This document shows positions 25,989 through 34,477 of a stretch of DNA of 64,000 bases, one piece after another. This DNA comes from JAFGLZ01 sp964622545 (GTDB lineage Bacteria > Planctomycetota > Phycisphaerae > UBA1845 > JAFGLZ01), in NCBI GenBank assembly GCA_964622545.1, contig CAZUQM010000011.1, positions 108,009 to 172,008 of the forward strand, given 5' to 3'. The notes under the pieces were generated by a model. The model saw nothing but the letters and a program-made list of their open reading frames with translations. It was not told the DNA's origin and did no database searches. A program made the translations under genes and the position numbers. How positions within the stretch are numbered: position 1 is the first letter of the stretch; each line of letters opens with the position of its first letter.

Positions 25989-26789
25989 ATGGCTATGGAA
26001 CGCGAACAACTTGAGTTCATGATGAGCCAGGCCATCGACGGCGACCTGCCGGCGGACCAGGCCGAGGAGCTCGAACGGTATCTGGCGGACCATCCCGAGG
26101 ATCGGGCCGAGTTCGAGCGGATGCGAAAGCTGAACGATCTGCTCGGCGCTTGGGGTCAGCAGACATCGGCGGCCGGGGAGACGGATCTCGGCCGGCGGCT
26201 CGGCGAGCAGATCCGGGACGAGCCGGCGTTCGCCATCAGCCGGATGATCGACGGCGAGGAGGCGGCCGAGGCCGATTACGCTCGCTACGCCGAGCAAGAC
26301 CCAGGCCTGGGTCTGCGCGATTACGCATACCGGCGGTTGGAGACGGTGCTCCGTGCGTGGGGTGCGATCGAGCCGCCCGTGGACCACGACCTGCTGTACG
26401 AGCGTCTCTGCGAGACGATCCATCTGGAGGCCGGCGGGGGCGCCGGGCGTTGGACGCGGTGGGTCATTCGTCTGGGCGCGCCGCTGGCGGCGGCCGCGTC
26501 GTTGTTGATCGTCGCGGGGTTGTGGTGGTCGCAGCCGGATGCCGACACCGCGGTTCCGGGCCCCTCACCCTTGCAGGCGCAGCCGCAGGTGCAGGTTGCC
26601 CTGGCGGGGCCTCCGAAGATCGCCTCGAAGGAGAAGGCGGTGGTGAAGGTGAGCTTCGGGATCGCGTCGGACGCACCGATCCAGAGCGTGGCCCGTGCGG
26701 AGGGGACGACGGGCGTGGTGATTTCGATCGGCGGGTTCGAGAGACAGGACGAGCAAGGCGCCCAGCCGCAGGGCGAGATGGTCTTCTAG
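25989..26789 (+). CDS. Putative anti-sigma factor, single membrane span
   Basis: A protein of 266 residues. The start, MMSQAIDGDLPADQAEELER YLADHPEDRAEF, is the usual 'D-L-x-x-x-E-x-x-x-L-x-x-H-P' helical pattern of anti-sigma N-terminal domains, repeated a second time as SRMIDGEEAAEADYARYAEQ. One transmembrane helix lies near residues 160-180 (LGAPLAAAASLLIVAGLWW). No HXXXCXXC zinc motif is present, so it is a non-ZAS type. It would hold the upstream sigma factor inactive at the membrane. It lies 78 bases after the sigma gene and 37 before the STN gene. Confidence 0.7.
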   Translation: MAMEREQLEFMMSQAIDGDLPADQAEELERYLADHPEDRAEFERMRKLNDLLGAWGQQTSAAGETDLGRRLGEQIRDEPAFAISRMIDGEEAAEADYARYAEQDPGLGLRDYAYRRLETVLRAWGAIEPPVDHDLLYERLCETIHLEAGGGAGRWTRWVIRLGAPLAAAASLLIVAGLWWSQPDADTAVPGPSPLQAQPQVQVALAGPPKIASKEKAVVKVSFGIASDAPIQSVARAEGTTGVVISIGGFERQDEQGAQPQGEMVF

Positions 26790-26826
26790 CCGCGAGGATG
26801 AACTCCACCAGCCTGCGAGGCCAAGC

Positions 26827-27963
26827 ATGAGGACGAATCGGTTTAGGACGAAGGCGCCGGCCCTGCTGCCGGCGTTGGTTTGCGCGCTGCTGTCGGCCGG
26901 GGCGGGAGCGGTCCGGGCGGCGCAGCAGGAGACGATGCGCACGATCCTTGAGAAGGCGCTCGACCAGCCGGTGAACATCGCGATCGAGAAGCAGCCGCTG
27001 GCCTCGGCGTTCGAGCTGATCGGCGAGGAGACGGGCGTGACGTTGACGATCAGCCCGCAGGTCGTCGACCTGCTGCCCTACGGCAAGCAGACGCTGGTCA
27101 GCGCCGAGATCAAGAACATCTCGCTGCGCGAGGGGTTGAGCCAGATGCTGAGCCACCTGGGCATGACGCTGCACGTGAGGGAGCGCGACGTGGCGATCGA
27201 GCCGATCGACCCGTTGCGGCGCGTCTGTCGTAGCGTGACGTGGGGCGAGCTGGCGATGCTGCACAAGCTGACGACGACGCCTTACTCGCGCGAGGCCTTC
27301 GAGAAGCTGCCGTTCTACTTCCAGATCAAGACCAGCCAGGACGCCAAGGCGCTGCTGCTCGAGCAGGCCTCGAAGATCGGCGCGGGCACGATGGCCGATG
27401 TGCTCGAGGCCGCGACCGACCAGCTCGGCTGGACGTGGTACCCCAGCGGGGATTGGCTGGTGGTGCTGACCAAGGAAGAGCAGGCCGAGCGGTACGTCGA
27501 CAAGCCGGTGTCGCTGCGGTACAGCCATGCGGCGCTCGGTGACGTGCTGGCGGACATCGCCAAGCAGGCGGGGTTGCGGCTTCGGATGGAGCCGGGCGTG
27601 CTGAAGGGGCTGCCGGTCCAGACGCGGCAGAACTTCAGCCTGATGATGCAACAGGCGACGATCCGGACGGCGCTGGAGATGATCAGCGGGGCGACGGGGT
27701 TGGCGTACGAGGTGACCCCGAAGGAGATCATCATCAAGCACACGAAGACGAGTTTGGCCAGCGCGACGCAGCCGGCGACGGTGATCCGGTCGGACAATCC
27801 GATCGTGGGCCAGATCAGCGTGCCGATCAAGAGCGGGATGTTCCAAGTGGACTTCTTCATCCGCGAGGCCGATCTGTCGCCGGCGCTGAACGCATGGCGG
27901 AAGCGGAAGATCCGGGAGGCGGTCAAGCTGATGGAGACCGAGACGCTGGAGAAGGCTCGGTAG
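26827..27963 (+). CDS. Periplasmic protein with two STN (secretin/TonB short N-terminal) domains
   Basis: A protein of 378 residues with a signal peptide (about 1-30). Two similar units follow: residues 45-125 (IEKQPLASAFELIGEETGVT ... IKNISLREGLSQMLSHLGMT) and 220-305 (VSLRYSHAALGDVLADIAKQ ... FSLMMQQATIRTALEMISGA). Each is the beta-alpha-beta pattern of STN domains that start secretins and TonB-dependent transducers. No secretin or barrel follows, so the protein is periplasmic only. GAGG sits six bases before the ATG. As the third gene of the sigma/anti-sigma operon it may carry or sense the envelope signal. Confidence 0.7.
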   Translation: MRTNRFRTKAPALLPALVCALLSAGAGAVRAAQQETMRTILEKALDQPVNIAIEKQPLASAFELIGEETGVTLTISPQVVDLLPYGKQTLVSAEIKNISLREGLSQMLSHLGMTLHVRERDVAIEPIDPLRRVCRSVTWGELAMLHKLTTTPYSREAFEKLPFYFQIKTSQDAKALLLEQASKIGAGTMADVLEAATDQLGWTWYPSGDWLVVLTKEEQAERYVDKPVSLRYSHAALGDVLADIAKQAGLRLRMEPGVLKGLPVQTRQNFSLMMQQATIRTALEMISGATGLAYEVTPKEIIIKHTKTSLASATQPATVIRSDNPIVGQISVPIKSGMFQVDFFIREADLSPALNAWRKRKIREAVKLMETETLEKAR

Positions 27964-28298
27964 CGGGGCGTTTCCTTTCCTCCAGGTGGCCACATCGCTG
28001 TAATCGCAAGCTATTGGCATCAAGGCGCCGCCAGCCGTCGGTTTGGCCTTGCGTCGTCTTCGTGGTGCGCTGGTCGTTTAGGCCCACGGAGTTCAGGGTG
28101 CGGCTCCATGCGAGGGCGGGTTTGCACTCGTCGGTGCGATCCGGTGGTTCCTTGGGGCCTGGGTCTCCGGGAGAGACGGTTCTGGCCGACGGGTGCGCCG
28201 CTTGATGGCCAAGGCCAGGGGACTCGCGCGGCCATGAACCGGCTTGCCTGGACGGATCGGCGGCACCTTGCATTCCTGCAATTGATTTGCATGAAGTC
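27964..28298. other. Intergenic stretch without recognisable gene
   Basis: About 335 bases after the STN gene. I see no coding sequence and no terminator hairpin. The only structured element is the promoter-like site at its right edge. Confidence 0.4.
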
Positions 28299-28327
28299 TT
28301 GCCTTGTTGGAGCCGATGGTTTATAGT
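28299..28327 (+). promoter_or_regulatory. Strong-looking sigma-70-type promoter
   Basis: TTGCCT (28299-28304), 17-base spacer, TATAGT (28322-28327). This is the best housekeeping-type promoter I can see in the window, and it places a start near 28334, about 20 bases before the ATG at 28355. Confidence 0.5.
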
Positions 28328-28354
28328 GCATGCAGCGGGGCCAGGGGACGCGTG

Positions 28355-28729
28355 ATGTCGACGGCGGAGACATCCCTGCGGAGGACGGCCGTGCTGGCGG
28401 CGGGCGCGCTGCTGGCGGCCACTTCGGGTCTGCCCGCGCAGTTTCACCTGGTCCTGGCGAACCATGCGGAGCCTGCCTCGGCATGTTGCCGCAGCCACCA
28501 CGAACCAGCACCGGTCGATGACGACGCCGCACCCAAGCACGACCCGAAGACGTGTCGGGTGTGTCAGGAGCTGTCCCTTAATCGATCGGCTTTGGTCGAC
28601 GTTCCGCGGTCACTGCCGGCTCTGTCGGACGGCGTCGTGTGTGACGCGTTGCGTCCGGTGTTCGAACCGGTTTGTGAGGTCCTGCTGAGCACGGCCTCTC
28701 CTCGCAGTCCTCCTCCACCGATCAGTTAG
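28355..28729 (+). CDS. Exported His/Cys-rich small protein (DUF2946-like)
   Basis: A protein of 124 residues. The N-terminus (RRTAVLAAGALLAATSGLP) is a signal peptide or anchor. The mature part has ACCRSHHEPAP, DAAPKHDPKTCRVCQELSL and two more Cys, a cluster of metal-ligand residues with a CXXC. The tail SPRSPPPP is like that of DUF2946-type proteins, small periplasmic proteins often near copper or zinc genes. It follows a strong promoter and is the first gene of the 28.3-32.1 kb group. Metal binding is inference. Confidence 0.6.
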   Translation: MSTAETSLRRTAVLAAGALLAATSGLPAQFHLVLANHAEPASACCRSHHEPAPVDDDAAPKHDPKTCRVCQELSLNRSALVDVPRSLPALSDGVVCDALRPVFEPVCEVLLSTASPRSPPPPIS

Positions 28730-28758
28730 CGATTCGAATCACGTTCATGGCGCTAGGT

Positions 28759-28777
28759 GCCGACCATCAAGGTCGGC
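28759..28777 (+). terminator. Hairpin after the His/Cys-rich protein gene
   Basis: gccgacc-atcaa-ggtcggc, a perfect 7-bp stem with a 5-base loop, 30 bases past the stop codon. No T-run follows, so termination would be weak or factor-assisted. Confidence 0.35.
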
Positions 28778-28975
28778 GGCCCATTGCAGTGGCTATCTCC
28801 GTTGTGACATCGTTCGCGCGACGCTTGCGGCTGGTCGTCAACGTGCCATCCGTGTGCGGTTGATGCGAAACGAACACGAGTAGGCTCGGCGACTCGAAGG
28901 GGGTCGTCGAGACCGACAAGACGAGGACGAAGACGAAACGAGCTTCCCCATCATGGTGGGAGAGGAGAGATTCAG

Positions 28976-29671
28976 ATGAGAATGATGACGCTTGGCGTCT
29001 TACTCGTTGCTGTTGCTCTTCCGGCTGTGGCGTTCGGACACGCCCACACGCACGTAGGCCGCAACGAGGACGCATCCTGGGGCACGGCCGACGACGACAA
29101 ACTGTGGTTCTTCGCCATGCCGGGCACGCCCGGTTGGCCCGCATGGGGTGAGCCGCTGGAACTCGTCAAACAAGAGGGCGGTCTGCTCGACGGCTGGTAT
29201 GTGTGTGAGACGCTCGAATGCTGGCACTCCGGACATCCGCCACACGGTAACTGGCAGCTTGGCGGAATGGATCCAAACGTCACACCGGATTGGCAGATCG
29301 CCCTCGAGCGGGTGTCGTTCGACGAAGGCTTCTACACGCTCGATGAAGACACGCTGGGGCCGGTGCTCGTGAACGACGGCGACACGGTCACGTTCAGCCA
29401 CCTCTGGATGGGTGACAAGTACAACGAGGACGGCACGCTGGGCGCGTGGGGCTTTCACGTCCACATGCTCTTTGCCGTTGGCCCGACAGCCTCCGAAGGA
29501 GAGACCTTCGATGCCACGTTCAAGGCGATCGACGTCGGCACGGCCGGGTATGCCGACTCCGACGCGTACACGATGACGTTCATCACCGTCCCGGAGCCGG
29601 CCACGTTGGTCGTGCTGGGGTTCGGTGCATTAGCCCTGGTCGGTCGGCGTCGCGCTGAACGGCTGGGCTGA
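28976..29671 (+). CDS. PEP-CTERM protein, all3515-like (possible metal-responsive surface protein)
   Basis: A protein of 231 residues. It starts with a signal peptide (MRMMTLGVLLVAVALPAVAFG), cut just before HAHTHVGRNED. The C-terminus is a textbook PEP-CTERM sorting signal: VPEP, a hydrophobic stretch, then RRRAERLG. Internal features (TADDDKLWFFAMPGTPGW, DKYNEDGTLGAWGFHVHMLF, IDVGTAGYADSDAYTMTF) recall the all3515 family, known in cyanobacteria as Zur-repressed proteins. The family link is from memory of the pattern, not a search. It is expected at the cell surface. GAGGAG lies before the ATG. Confidence 0.65.
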   Translation: MRMMTLGVLLVAVALPAVAFGHAHTHVGRNEDASWGTADDDKLWFFAMPGTPGWPAWGEPLELVKQEGGLLDGWYVCETLECWHSGHPPHGNWQLGGMDPNVTPDWQIALERVSFDEGFYTLDEDTLGPVLVNDGDTVTFSHLWMGDKYNEDGTLGAWGFHVHMLFAVGPTASEGETFDATFKAIDVGTAGYADSDAYTMTFITVPEPATLVVLGFGALALVGRRRAERLG

Positions 29672-29697
29672 TCACGCGACAGATGATCGGGCCTCGC

Positions 29698-29722
29698 GGA
29701 CCCCGACCACGCGCCGGGGTCC
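29698..29722 (+). terminator. Terminator-like hairpin after the PEP-CTERM gene
   Basis: GGACCCCG-accacgcgc-CGGGGTCC, a perfect 8-bp GC-rich stem 27 bases past the stop. No T-run follows. It separates the PEP-CTERM gene from the prepilin gene. Confidence 0.45.
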
Positions 29723-29777
29723 CGGGGCCGGTCTTGTCAGGCGGAGGCGGATCGAAGCGACACCAGGGAGTCCCGCC

Positions 29778-30467
29778 ATGAAACGCCGCTGCTTCACACT
29801 CATCGAGTTGCTGGTGGTCGTGGCCATCATCGCCCTGCTGATTTCGATTTTGGTGCCGGCACTTCAGGGGGCTCGCGAGAAGGCCAAGGCCGCCGTTTGC
29901 CTCAGCAACCTCCGGCAGATGGGCATCGCCCTGCAGCTCTACGGTATGGACTACAACGAGCAGATCCCGCCGAGTGACTGCCCGTTTGCCGACAGTCCTG
30001 AGGAGTCGTGGTGGCTGCACTCGCTGCTACCGTACTCAAAGGCGAAGCTGCTGTATCGTTGTCCGTGCGACCGGAGCAAGAACTTCCTGAACTGGAGCGA
30101 TCCGTGCGATGTGGAGCGAGCCGACGAGTTGCGTTGGTCGAGCTTCGCGACGAACGGTCTTCTGGACGATCCGAACTACAACAGCCCGAGCAAGGTCGGC
30201 AGGCCCGCGCAGGTCATCTGGGTGCTGGAGACGCCGGAAGACGTGGCCGGCTCGATCCACGTCCATCCGGAGAACTACGGTTGGGGCGCCGACCCCAACA
30301 ACGACATCGCTCACGATCGGCACTCGGGCAGGTCGAACTACCTGTTCGTCGACAGCCATGTCGAGCCCATGAAGCTGATCAAGACGTGGGAGCCGAACGT
30401 CGTGAACCTGTGGCATCCCAAGCACGCCCCGGCCTGGTGGCACTTGGGAATGGATCTGCCGGGTTGA
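29778..30467 (+). CDS. Prepilin-like protein with N-terminal methylation motif
   Basis: A protein of 229 residues. KRRCFTLIELLVVVAIIALL is the prepilin-type leader and helix, with Cys rather than the usual Gly at the cleavage position. Next comes ARExAKxAVCLSNLRQMGIA, the common planctomycete pseudopilin continuation. The C-terminal HDRHSGRSNYLFVDSHVEPM resembles the H-X9-DG region of DUF1559 proteins with D-S replacing D-G. GGGAG lies seven bases before the ATG. The gene sits 106 bases after the PEP-CTERM gene. Confidence 0.75.
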   Translation: MKRRCFTLIELLVVVAIIALLISILVPALQGAREKAKAAVCLSNLRQMGIALQLYGMDYNEQIPPSDCPFADSPEESWWLHSLLPYSKAKLLYRCPCDRSKNFLNWSDPCDVERADELRWSSFATNGLLDDPNYNSPSKVGRPAQVIWVLETPEDVAGSIHVHPENYGWGADPNNDIAHDRHSGRSNYLFVDSHVEPMKLIKTWEPNVVNLWHPKHAPAWWHLGMDLPG

Positions 30468-30531
30468 CACGAGAGGACCAACGAAGCCGCTCTGCCGCGG
30501 CTTGGGAGAAGACGAGAAAAGGAGGAAGAGC

Positions 30532-31500
30532 ATGCGATTGACGATCCTGCTCGCGAGCTGTCTTGCGTTGTCCATCGTTGCCGGCACCGCCCGCGCGGAC
30601 TGTCCGTTGGACCATTTTCGCGTGGGCCAGCACGACGGCCGACTCATCTGCGACACCTGGCAGTTCTACCGGCACTGGAACAGCGACTACGGCAGCAACC
30701 CGGACCCGTACGCGCAGCCGTATTACGAGTGGATTCAGACGATCATGGGCACGTACAACCGTACCGAGCCCGGGCCCGGATATGTCGAGGACGCCAACTA
30801 CCATTTCCCGGGCACGCCCAACGTCGACTATCGCATCATGCTTCAACGCGTGTATGCGTCGCCGGAGTTGGGCATCTACGAGAACCTCACGCCGATCCTC
30901 GGAAGCGACGGCGACGCCGTGTGTACGAGCACGTATCCGGAGTTCCACTTCCATCTGCGGTTCATGGTGGCTGATGAGCCCACGGAACCGCGTTATGTCA
31001 TGTTCCGTTATGTCGACGACTTCTTTGATCCCAACGACCCCAACGCCGGCGGCTACGCGCCCTCACGGCCTTGGGTCGTCCACTTCGGGACCGAGCCGAA
31101 CTACTATGCGTTGGAGGCCCGGATCGGCAACGAGGACTATGGTTCAGTGGAGATCAGTCCGGAGGCGCCCTTGCCGGTTGCCATGGGCGGACACTACGAT
31201 CCGAACGCCGAACCTAACGACCCGCCGGCCTATCCGCACGGAATGCCGGTGACGCTCGTCGCCAAGCCGGTTGAGGGCAGGGGCTTCAAGGAATGGCGGG
31301 TGTTCGATCCGAACTACCCCGGCGACGTCAACTACGCAACGATCGACAGCAACATGGCGCTGACGTTGGTCATGGAGCAAGACACAGAGGTTCAGGCCGT
31401 GTTCACGTGCGGCAGCGGAGTTGGTATGTTGCCCCTTGCCCTGACCCTGATCGGATTTGCCGGCATGGTCACCGCGCGTGACAGGCGACGAGGATCGTAG
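30532..31500 (+). CDS. Exported protein with InlB-type B-repeat domain and C-terminal membrane anchor
   Basis: A protein of 322 residues from ATG at 30532 behind AAAGGAGGAAGAG. Signal peptide MRLTILLASCLALSIVAGTARA. The middle is rich in Trp, Tyr and acidic residues (DTWQFYRHWNSDYG, FRYVDDFFDPNDPNAGGYAP). Residues about 210-295 fit the 'divergent InlB B-repeat' pattern: GSVEISPE ... VTLVAKPVEGRGFKEWRVF ... MALTLVMEQDTEVQAVF. The end, MLPLALTLIGFAGMV followed by TARDRRRGS, is hydrophobic plus basic, like a sorting or anchoring tail but without a VPEP motif. It is probably a surface protein; its partner is unknown. Confidence 0.65.
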   Translation: MRLTILLASCLALSIVAGTARADCPLDHFRVGQHDGRLICDTWQFYRHWNSDYGSNPDPYAQPYYEWIQTIMGTYNRTEPGPGYVEDANYHFPGTPNVDYRIMLQRVYASPELGIYENLTPILGSDGDAVCTSTYPEFHFHLRFMVADEPTEPRYVMFRYVDDFFDPNDPNAGGYAPSRPWVVHFGTEPNYYALEARIGNEDYGSVEISPEAPLPVAMGGHYDPNAEPNDPPAYPHGMPVTLVAKPVEGRGFKEWRVFDPNYPGDVNYATIDSNMALTLVMEQDTEVQAVFTCGSGVGMLPLALTLIGFAGMVTARDRRRGS

Positions 31501-31551
31501 CACGAGATCACTGTCGATCCTTCGGCTTGGCGCCTCGAAGCGCGGTCGATG

Positions 31552-31665
31552 CACCCGAGCCTCGCTCTTCTCAGCGGGGTCCTGCGTGGGGCGTGGAGGA
31601 CCGTACCGAGGACCCGCCTTCGCCAAGGCTACGCCGGGGGAGCCGGTGCGGCTCGGGCGACTCGG
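31552..31665. repeat. Dispersed repeat, 'GEAPAEP' type, diverged copy
   Basis: gcacccgagcctcgctcttc and, further on, ttcgccaaggctacgccggg followed by gagccggtgcggct. Related to the element at 10340-10500 by word content. It separates the InlB-repeat gene from the CPFC membrane protein gene. Confidence 0.4.
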
Positions 31666-31707
31666 GTCTGCGATTCGAAGGAACCGTCGTGACGCGACAC
31701 GAGGAGG

Positions 31708-32076
31708 GTGACAACCATCCCGAAGCAGGTAACCTCCACATCGAAGAGGCCGAGCCGGACGTGGCGTGAGCGCATCGCCTGGCCCTTTGTGCAGTTCGTG
31801 GGCTGGTGGGCGGGGATCGTTGCGATTCTCGGCCCGGCCGCGACGTGTCCGTTTTGCGGTCAGGCGGGGTGCGGCGGGGGGCTCGCGGGCGCGGGGGTTC
31901 TCGGAGCGATTGCGGCGATGGTTCTGGCCCTCCGTAAGCGGATCGGACGGCTCCTCCGAGGCAGATCGCCAGGGGGCGAACACGCCGACCATGGCGAGCC
32001 CGCGCCGTCCTGCGGCTGTCATGAAGCTCATGCCCGAGAAGGTGCGCCCGCCCCGACGCCTCACGACCCGTCTTGA
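31708..32076 (+). CDS. Small membrane protein with CPFC and CGCH metal-ligand motifs
   Basis: An open frame of 122 residues from GTG at 31708, with GAGGAG directly upstream (spacing unusually short, so the start is uncertain). A hydrophobic segment RIAWPFVQFVGWWAGIVAIL leads into CPFCGQAGCGGG and a second hydrophobic stretch (GAGVLGAIAAMVLAL) ending in basic residues. The tail EHADHGEPAPSCGCHEAHAR adds Cys and His. The pattern suggests an inner-membrane protein with metal or redox cysteines. It is at the end of the 28.3-32.1 kb group. Family not recognised. Confidence 0.55.
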   Translation: MTTIPKQVTSTSKRPSRTWRERIAWPFVQFVGWWAGIVAILGPAATCPFCGQAGCGGGLAGAGVLGAIAAMVLALRKRIGRLLRGRSPGGEHADHGEPAPSCGCHEAHAREGAPAPTPHDPS

Positions 32077-32125
32077 CCTCCGCGTGTGATGGCACGACGA
32101 TGAGCCGCCGCACGTGGAGGTCATC

Positions 32126-32944
32126 ATGAACGGAGAAGAGGTGCGCCAGGCCCTGCACGAGGGCCGAAACGTCTACGGTACGCTGATCAGCTCGACCTCG
32201 CCGAAGTGGCCGGGGGTGGTTCGCGGCCTGCCGATCGACCTGGTCTTCATCGACACCGAACACATCGCGATCGACCGCGAGAAGCTCGCCTGGATGTGCC
32301 AGACCTACGACGGGCTGGGCCTTGCGCCGATCGTCCGCGTGCCCGAGCCGAATCCCTATCTGGCGACGATGGCGCTGGACGGCGGGGCGACGGGCGTGAT
32401 CTTCCCTTACGTCGAGACGGTTGAGCAGGTCCGCGATCTGGTCGGGGCGGTGCGGTACCGTCCGCTGAAGGGGCGCCGGCTCAGGGAGTTGCTCGAGCAG
32501 GGGCGGCCCCCGTCGCAGGGATGTCTGGAGTACCTCCAGCGGCGCAATGCCGGCGGCGTGGCGATCATCAACATCGAGAGCCTGCCTGCGGTGGAGATCC
32601 TGCCGGACCTTGTGGGCGTGCCGGGGCTGGACGGCGTCCTGGTCGGGCCGCACGATCTGTCGGTGAACCTGGGCAAGCCGGAGCAGTATGACGATGCGGC
32701 GTTCGACGCGACGATCCGGCACATCATCGGCCTGGCTCGAGAGGCGGGCGTCGGTGCGGGGGTGCACGTCTTCTGGAAGGATGCGGAGCGTGAGGTCGAC
32801 TGGATTCGAGCGGGGATGAACCTGATCGTCCACAGCACGGATCTTCGGGCGGCGACGCTGAACCTGTCGGAGGAGCTGACGCGGATTCGGGCCGAGGTCG
32901 GCGACACGGGCGAGGCGCGCGAGGGGGACGACGCGGTGGTGTAG
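32126..32944 (+). CDS. HpcH/HpaI aldolase family protein
   Basis: A protein of 272 residues from ATG at 32126, with GGAGG at the right distance (a GTG at 32114 lies upstream of that site and was rejected). Class II aldolase motifs: LVFIDTEHIAIDRE, GATGVIFPYVETVEQV, GVAIINIESLPAVE and GVLVGPHDLSVNLG. It belongs to the enzymes that split 2-keto-3-deoxy aldonates into pyruvate and an aldehyde; the substrate is probably a sugar acid, as in rhamnonate or glucarate pathways. It stands alone before an SGNH hydrolase gene. Confidence 0.85.
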   Translation: MNGEEVRQALHEGRNVYGTLISSTSPKWPGVVRGLPIDLVFIDTEHIAIDREKLAWMCQTYDGLGLAPIVRVPEPNPYLATMALDGGATGVIFPYVETVEQVRDLVGAVRYRPLKGRRLRELLEQGRPPSQGCLEYLQRRNAGGVAIINIESLPAVEILPDLVGVPGLDGVLVGPHDLSVNLGKPEQYDDAAFDATIRHIIGLAREAGVGAGVHVFWKDAEREVDWIRAGMNLIVHSTDLRAATLNLSEELTRIRAEVGDTGEAREGDDAVV

Positions 32945-32993
32945 GCCTCGGAAGGTTGGCCCAAAGGTGGACCTGCTCTGTGGAGGCGAGAAC

Positions 32994-34244
32994 TTGACGA
33001 GACAGCGGATGGCGATGGCGGTGTGCAGTCTCTTGCTGGCGGCCGAATCGGCCTTCTCGGCCGAGGCGTCGGGCCCGGCGAAGACGGCGGAGCTGCTGCC
33101 AACGGGCACGGGGCCGTGTCGCATCGTTTGCTTCGGCGACAGCATCACGGGCATCTACTATCACACGGGGGGACGACGGGCGTGGTGCGACATGCTCGGC
33201 ATTGCGCTGCAGCGCGTTTATCCGAAGGCCAAGCTCGAGATGGTCAACGCGGGCATCAGCGGGCATACAACGGTCAACGCGCTCAAGCGGATTCGCGGCG
33301 ACGTGCTGGCTAAGAAGCCGCATCTGGTCGTGGTGATGTTCGGCATGAACGATGTGACGCGCGTGCCGCAGGCCGTTTACGAGCGGAACCTGCGGACGAT
33401 CGTGGCCCAGTGTCGCGGCGTGGGGGCCGAGGTGATTCTGTGCACGCCGAACTCGATCTACCCCGAGGACCGGGGTCGGCCCGTGGCGAAGCTGGCGGCC
33501 TATGCCGAGACCGTTCGTCGGGTCGCCAAGGACATGGCCGTGCCGCTGGCGGATTGCTGGAAGGCGTACGAGGACGTCCGTGCGAAGGATCCGCTGGCGT
33601 GGAAGCTGCTGATGAGCGAGACGATCCACCCGAACATGCACGGGCACAAGCTGTTCGCCGAGGTGATCGCCCGGGTCATCAGCGGCCGCGACGTGTCGCT
33701 GGACGACGTTCGGGCGGCCGAGCCGTGCGTGCCGCATGGGTTGCGGCTGCTGGCCAAGGGCAAGCCGATCAAGCTGGTCGCGATGGAGCCGTTCGATCAG
33801 ATCATGCCCCGCGTGCTGAGTCGGATGAACCCCAAGTGCAAGGTGAGCGTGACGACGTGGCCGGCGAAGGGCAAGACGCTGGCGGAGATCGCGGCGTGGG
33901 GCAAGTCGGTTCGTGACCGCAAGCCCGATCTGGTCGTGGTGGCCGTGCCGCATGAGGCGCTGCCCCGGGGCGAGGAGAGCCGCGAGGCGCTCCTTCGTTC
34001 GTATTCGTGGGTGCTGAACCTCGCCGTGCCGTTCGGCCGGGCGACCTGGGATACGATCGCAGTGTTGCCGGGTGTGGCCCGCCCGGGTCTGACGGCGGCC
34101 GATCAGCCGAACGATCGGATCGTCCGGAGGGTCGTTCTGGGCCAAGACATCGGTGTGATCGATCGACCCCTCGGCCAGGATGCTCCGGCCGAGGACATCG
34201 TGCTGCGGTGGCTGCGGGCGCGTCAGAAGGCGGCGAAGCGGTGA
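32994..34244 (+). CDS. Exported SGNH/GDSL hydrolase with a second SGNH-like half
   Basis: I place the start at TTG 32994 because GGAGG lies seven bases before it and the product then begins with a proper signal peptide (TRQRMAMAVCSLLLAAESAF). The first half carries SGNH blocks: IVCFGDSITG (Ser), NAGISGHTTVN, VVMFGMNDV (Asn) and ETIHPNMHGHKLFAEVI (Asp/His). The second half (from about residue 220) has LVAMEPFDQ, KPDLVVVAVPHEA and LNLAVPFGRATWDTI, a degenerate repeat of the same fold without obvious catalytic Ser. The likely role is removal of acetyl or other esters from polysaccharide in the periplasm. Confidence 0.75.
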   Translation: MTRQRMAMAVCSLLLAAESAFSAEASGPAKTAELLPTGTGPCRIVCFGDSITGIYYHTGGRRAWCDMLGIALQRVYPKAKLEMVNAGISGHTTVNALKRIRGDVLAKKPHLVVVMFGMNDVTRVPQAVYERNLRTIVAQCRGVGAEVILCTPNSIYPEDRGRPVAKLAAYAETVRRVAKDMAVPLADCWKAYEDVRAKDPLAWKLLMSETIHPNMHGHKLFAEVIARVISGRDVSLDDVRAAEPCVPHGLRLLAKGKPIKLVAMEPFDQIMPRVLSRMNPKCKVSVTTWPAKGKTLAEIAAWGKSVRDRKPDLVVVAVPHEALPRGEESREALLRSYSWVLNLAVPFGRATWDTIAVLPGVARPGLTAADQPNDRIVRRVVLGQDIGVIDRPLGQDAPAEDIVLRWLRARQKAAKR

Positions 34245-34477
34245 TGGCGGGTGCCAGGGCTTAGGGGAGAGGGACTAGGGCATAGGGACCGGGCGAGTAG
34301 GCCCTGGCAGCAGCGACTGTTGAACAGCAACGCTCCCTGACGGACGCGTCTTCGACGCTGCGGCTCGGGTGAAGCTTCGCGCTCCCCTGGCGGCTCGACG
34401 GTTGTTCGCCTAGACATCTCACTCGTCATGTAGTAGGTGGAAACGACCCACCCTGCGGCACGTGCGAGGATCTTGCG

